DNA from: Aulostomus chinensis
Taxonomy: Eukaryota > Chordata > Actinopteri > Syngnathiformes > Aulostomidae
DNA: 64,000 nt
Direction: 5' to 3'
Assembly: GCA_037954235.1 (NCBI GenBank)
Contig: JBBMOA010000009.1
Span: 24,322,626-24,386,625, forward strand
Shown: positions 60,243-64,000 of the stretch, piece by piece
How positions within the stretch are numbered: position 1 is the first letter of the stretch
How the letters are laid out: every line of letters begins with the position of its first letter
Notes under the pieces: model-generated
The model's database searches: none
Seen by the model: only the letters and a program-made list of their open reading frames with translations
Told to the model about the DNA's origin: nothing
Program-made: the position numbers and the translations under genes

Positions 60243-60317
60243 TTTTCCAGGGTCGTCTTTGGATCGAGGCACTTTGAGAAAACACTTGTTCAAGGACAGG
60301 TTGTGTCGTATAGAATT
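60243..60317 (-). CDS. foxj3: foxj3 exon, forkhead recognition helix
   Basis: 75 nt, phase 0 at both ends, acceptor TTTTCCCTGCAG, donor AAAA|GTAAGT. Encodes NSIRHNLSLNKCF and LKVPRSKDDPGK. NSIRHNLSLN is the DNA-recognition helix shared by nearly all forkhead proteins, with the Asn and His that contact the core motif. The preceding half of the domain (KPPYSYASLI...) must lie on an exon beyond the window. Confidence 0.97.
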
Positions 60318-62890
60318 CTGCAGGGAAAACAGACAGTGAAAGAATGATTGCAGGGGCAGGAAAAGACCAGAAAAAAAAAACAGTTCAAGAGTAACCCAAC
60401 ACTAAACCAGTTTTACAAAAAAATAAATAAATAAATAAACATTTTGCTGTATATAATGTTTATCACCTTCGCTATGGGGGTTGTGTTTTTACCACGCAGA
60501 AATAAGCAAAAACACAAGCCGATTTTACCAAAAGCTGGTGGAGAGGTTGACAAAGGGAGGCTGTATTCTGGGCTAAGGAATGCTTCATTAAGCCGTTTTT
60601 CTGAATTAATATGCTTTCACGCAAAACCCCAATTTTTTTTTTTGTTTTTAAATTCAGAACATAAATTTTCTAAGAGTTAAAAAAAAAAAAATCAGCTCTG
60701 ATTTTTGGTATTGAGTGAGAAGCCGTCAGTCACCCATACGGAGCGAAGTCCTCCTCAGGGCTGTAACGTACCAGTTGATTATCAACGGATGTGCCTCATC
60801 CACGCAGGTGAGTGAGAGGTCCTCACTGATGCCTTTACAATTAAAACTGTATGTTAATTCAGGGAAACTGGGCCAATTATTTTCAAATGAAAAATGTATC
60901 TCATTACTTCAGAAAAATGGGGCACAAATGAACAAGAATGAATTCAAATTTATTTTCTTAGGTGCATGTAATGTGTTTCCATAGCTTAACACGATGAAAC
61001 CTTGATTTTTCTCTCTTTCAGATCAGCGTCAGCAGAGTGCCCCTCTTACAGTTCCTGCAGCTCTTCACCCTTATCCCTTGAAGGCAGTACATTCTGCTGT
61101 CTACACCAGTGACTCTAACCCTGGCCACCATCCACACATACACGTCCATGTTTTTCAGCTTTTAATATTCTATTTTACTTTGATTATAGTGCTCTGGAAG
61201 TTTGCATAATGAATACACTTAAAATATTTCATCTTTATTAAATGTTTGTTTTCAGAGTTGGACCCCTGGAAGACTCACTGGCGTCTTCTAATGGGAATCC
61301 TAATAAACAAGAACCGCACAAAGTTGAAGACATTTAATGAAACTCGTCTTTTTGCCTTCCACACTCAACGCTGTTTTTAAAAACAAACACGAGGCACAAA
61401 AGGTAGGTAGAAGGTGTATCAGAAAAGAAAGACGAGGGGGAAAAAAAAGACTATAAAAACAACAAAACAAGGTCTGACAAAACTGATAATTGGGAATCAA
61501 AAAAAAAATTCTGTTCCACAAAATGATGCTGACTTTTTCCTGACTTTGTTCGAGGTTTTTTTTTCTTTTTTTTTCTTCCCCTTTTGTGAAATGCAGGATA
61601 GGTATAGACATCTGGGCTCCTGAAAAGTATGTAAAAGTAAAGAAATCGCTCTCCTTTTGTTTACTCCAACTTACATCACAAACCGCTGCTCTGGAGCAGA
61701 GAAATGTATCGTCTAAATTCTTTAGTTTCATGATGGTGTAGCCTAGTTTTGCATTAATTAGATGAAATACAGTTCCATTATCCCTCCATGTAGCTGGAGA
61801 GCTTATTACAGCAAATCAAATCTGGCATAAAGCAATAACGTGGCGCTCTATCATAGGCAGAGCAGACGGCAGCCTGATACCCAGCACGAGAGCTGCAGAC
61901 ACACAACAGCAGCAGCCCACATTAGCTTGACATTAGCTACAGCAGTTTGTGAACTGCATTCCTGCTCTTGTCCGTCAAACAGACCCAAAAGCACATTTCT
62001 AATATTTCCGCCCATTTATTCTTAATTCTTTTAATTGACTTAATAATAAAATAATCAAAATTAAAGAACTGACAGGATATTCAAGGATTATTTTTCACTG
62101 CAACACAGAATAACATGACACTCAGTAACTGAGAAGGGACACTACCCCTGTGAGATGGATGGTCATCCTAATCTGGGAAAAGGCAAAAGTAGTGCACTTT
62201 TAAGCCTGAATAAGCATTTATAGCTTTGATCAGCATTTCAGTCTTGGGTCAAATGACTCTGCAGCAGACAGGGTGTTTATCAGATCGGTTCCAATCAGCA
62301 TTGATGAGACCACAAAACCCGGGTGGCCGGGACCCATAAACGTCATTGGTCTGAGCTCCACTATCAACAATATACACAGAAGGATGAAAGCTCATCGTCT
62401 GCTCCAGTAACTTCCATGACATTTTGTTGTCTAAGCCACAAATTCAACCCAACCGTGTTCAAGCAGCGACGCTCTAACGTCGTTCAGTTGGAGGGGTTGG
62501 AAAAACAGACTCTCCTCCATGCTGCTTTTACTACATCTACCAAAGTAAACAAGCCCAAGATACTACATTCCAGTACTGTTTTAACAGCAATCCTTCTTTC
62601 TGGAGCGATGACTGCTTCTGTGGCGTTGAACGTGATGCACCAGGAAAAAACTAAAAGGCACCTCTTCATCTCCTTGCAATGGAAACAGGATTAATCAGAT
62701 TTGACTCGTGTGTTTACCCGTTAAATAAAACCAACAAAAAAAAAACTGTGTACATAGGTGTGTGCAGTGGGACGTGGATACAATTTAGTGTGTCAAGCTT
62801 AGTGCTTGACCAATAACTCAAGACAACATTTAAGTGAGGAGGTTTGGTCTGCCTGGTGTGAAGCATTAGCTTTTGCTAGTACATAGTTAG
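60318..62890 (-). other. foxj3: foxj3 intron, no upstream exon seen
   Basis: I looked on the minus strand for the first half of the forkhead domain and for the conserved N-terminus (SLTSMDWLPQLT) and found neither. Short AAAT and A-run repeats occur near 60,420 and 60,680. Confidence 0.5.
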
Positions 62891-62899
62891 CAGCATAGG

Positions 62900-63112
62900 G
62901 AGCTGGAACTCCCTCCCTCCCGATATCTGCAATTCCCCAACCCTGGACACTTTCAAAGCACCTCTCAAGACCCACCTTTTCTCCCCATCAGTCTCAGTTT
63001 GCCTTCACCTCTCCTTTCACCTACCCATTTCCCACACTTATGTAAAGCACCTTGGGGACTTTGAAAGGCACTATATAAACACAAGTTATTATTTTTTATT
63101 ATTCTATTATTT
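62900..63112 (+). mobile_element. 3' end of a LINE retrotransposon (reverse transcriptase C-terminus and tail)
   Basis: One frame reads SWNSLPPDI, then LDTFKAPLKTHLFS, the usual last residues of the long ORF of fish L2/CR1-like elements (WNSLP...FKS.LKTHLF). The non-coding tail TGTAAAGCACCTTGGGGACTTTGAAAGGCACTATATAAA, ending in TTATTATT repeats, is also typical. The element is 5'-truncated and dead. Confidence 0.75.
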
Positions 63113-63194
63113 TGCAAGCACTAGTCTAGAACACTTTTAGCTTTTGCTAGCACGCTGTTCATAAGGTCTCTCCAAAATACAGTATAAAACTTTG

Positions 63195-63339
63195 AGTGAA
63201 GGGCGGCTGGAGCATGGGGTCTTTCTGTGGGGAGTTTGCATGTTCTCCTTGTGCCTGTGTGGGTTCCTTCCGTTACTCCAGCTTCCTCCCACAGTCCAAA
63301 GACATCAAGAGGGGACGGGGTGGACTGAATACTCTGAAT
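63195..63339 (+). mobile_element. Fragment of the same SINE family as 1693-2067
   Basis: GGGGAGTTTGCATGTTCTCC followed by CTTCCTCCCACAGTCCAAAG matches the SINE body. The tRNA-like head is missing and the copy stops abruptly at the CAGGGGTC end of another element. Confidence 0.7.
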
Positions 63340-63425
63340 CAGGGGTCGACAATTAAGTTTGGTGTGGGCCAGATTTTTTCCAAGCCATTACATGGTGGGC
63401 CAAAACCAAAATAATGGCTATTAAA
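63340..63425 (+). mobile_element. Possible hAT-type DNA transposon end
   Basis: The sequence begins CAGGGGTCGACAA and continues GTGGGCCAGATTTTTT and TGGTGGGCCAAAAC, similar to the ends of hAT/Charlie-like elements (CAGGGGTCGGCAA..., GGGCCAGA). The other end is not visible, so the call is tentative. Confidence 0.5.
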
Positions 63426-64000
63426 GTAAGTCTTACATTGTCGGAGAGGGTGATGACATTTGCAGTGACGAGCAGCACATCAGTGTGTGTTTCCATGTTT
63501 ACACTCCACCTCCACACATGCACAAACTCTCCTCCGGAGCTCCGTTGCCTCTAGGCCTGCTTGCAACTTCTTCAGGGGCTGACTGATTGATGATTATTAG
63601 AAGCACCTCACTTTGTTATCAAAGAACGGGGATTATATTAAGTAAGGTTAAGGTTCCAGGCGGCCATTGCCACAAAACACGGCCATTGCCACAAAAGACG
63701 GCTTGTTCTGTTGCTCGGGTTGGCCAGCTTAGAGTGCTGGGACAACTGTTGGCCCGCTGGGGGGGTGTGCGTTGCACCCTGGGCGGCCCCTGTCTCAGGT
63801 GTTGATACAGCCTTAGGTGACATCACTGTTCAAGACAGACTGTAGCAGATTTCCACCCAATGGGAGCCATGGAATTTGGGGGCACATTTCATGACCAGGT
63901 GCTCGTGCAAGTTGGGTGTGCCAGTTAGCTGGCTTTTTTGACTTAGCAGGTTCTTTGTCTTAGCAGGTTGTTTCTTTGTCTTAGCCAGCTGGCAACACAT
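63426..64000. other. Window end, no gene seen
   Basis: Possibly the interior of the transposon that starts at 63,340. It contains short direct repeats such as GGCCATTGCCACAAAA (twice near 63,662-63,700) and TTTGTCTTAGCAGGTT near 63,950. No transposase frame is apparent. Confidence 0.3.

Larger units (their letters stand above)
31240..64000 (-). other. foxj3: foxj3 gene span (5' end outside window)
   Basis: FOXJ3 is a forkhead transcription factor; in mouse it is linked to Mef2c activation in muscle and to spermatogenesis. Ten coding exons from 60,317 down to 32,976 join without a frame break. They give about 490 residues, against about 500 for the matching part of human FOXJ3 (622 residues in all, from memory). 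The segments follow the human order: end of forkhead, Ser-rich domain, FEDLSASFRSLYK motif, His/Gln/Pro-rich linker, WLKESCRIA motif, second conserved motif, acidic DDIQDDFDWDSIV end. The start codon and the first half of the forkhead domain are not found between 60,318 and 64,000. FOXJ2 was considered, but the linker motifs fit FOXJ3 better. Confidence 0.95.

Noticed and set aside
61300..61731. 143-residue minus-strand frame as a foxj3 N-terminal exon
   Set aside because: It lacks forkhead or FOXJ3 N-terminal motifs and is Phe/Leu-rich from T-rich DNA.
1..64000. CRISPR arrays, operons, phage or bacterial mobile systems
   Set aside because: The window is vertebrate nuclear DNA; no spaced direct-repeat array or prokaryotic gene cluster is present.

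Overview
The window looks like a piece of a teleost fish chromosome. It has compact vertebrate genes with GT-AG introns, abundant CA/TG microsatellites, tRNA-derived fish SINEs, LINE tails and small inverted-repeat DNA transposons, and no bacterial features. Three genes are recognisable and all lie on the minus strand, so transcription runs from high to low coordinates: foxj3 (3' end near 31.2 kb; its 5' exons lie beyond the right edge), pdpn (podoplanin, about 30.4 down to 20.2 kb) and prdm2 (about 14.3 down to 7 kb or lower). I saw no convincing protein gene on the plus strand.

foxj3 is shown by ten consecutive coding exons between 60,317 and 32,976. All have usable splice sites and all phases fit. 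They encode about 490 residues, from the second half of the forkhead DNA-binding domain to the conserved acidic C-terminus ending DDFDWDSIV. The N-terminus and first half of the forkhead domain are not in the window. pdpn has a signal-peptide exon, an Ala/Glu/Thr-rich ectodomain exon with tandem repeats, a transmembrane exon with a GxxxG motif, and a final exon that adds only Ser-Pro-stop, the same ending as mammalian podoplanin. A further phase-compatible exon is possible at 25.3-25.4 kb. prdm2 is a very large exon encoding 1,345 residues with C2H2 fingers, a PLDLS CtBP motif and the conserved C-terminal block. I could find no PR (methyltransferase-like) domain exons upstream, and an in-frame stop lies just upstream of the start, so the locus looks built to make a PR-less (RIZ2-like) protein.

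Layout: 1-4.9 kb intergenic with a hairpin repeat and a SINE; 4.9-14.3 kb prdm2 and probable UTRs; 14.3-20.2 kb intergenic with old repeats; 20.2-30.5 kb pdpn, with a 417-bp inverted-repeat transposon in its last intron; about 30.5-31.2 kb a short spacer; 31.2-64 kb foxj3, whose introns hold most of the microsatellites and SINEs. From memory, the pdpn-prdm2 tandem order and orientation match human 1p36, while human FOXJ3 lies elsewhere on 1p.

The observations most worth a second look are: (1) a conserved, frame-neutral foxj3 exon sandwiched between long complementary (UG)n and (CA)n tracts in the pre-mRNA; (2) the PR-less prdm2 with a vestigial in-frame acidic segment behind a stop codon; (3) an overlapping +1 reading frame at the prdm2 3' end that runs across a probable intron; and (4) the repeat-built podoplanin ectodomain. 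All gene calls come from reading the sequence and from remembered family features; no database search was run.
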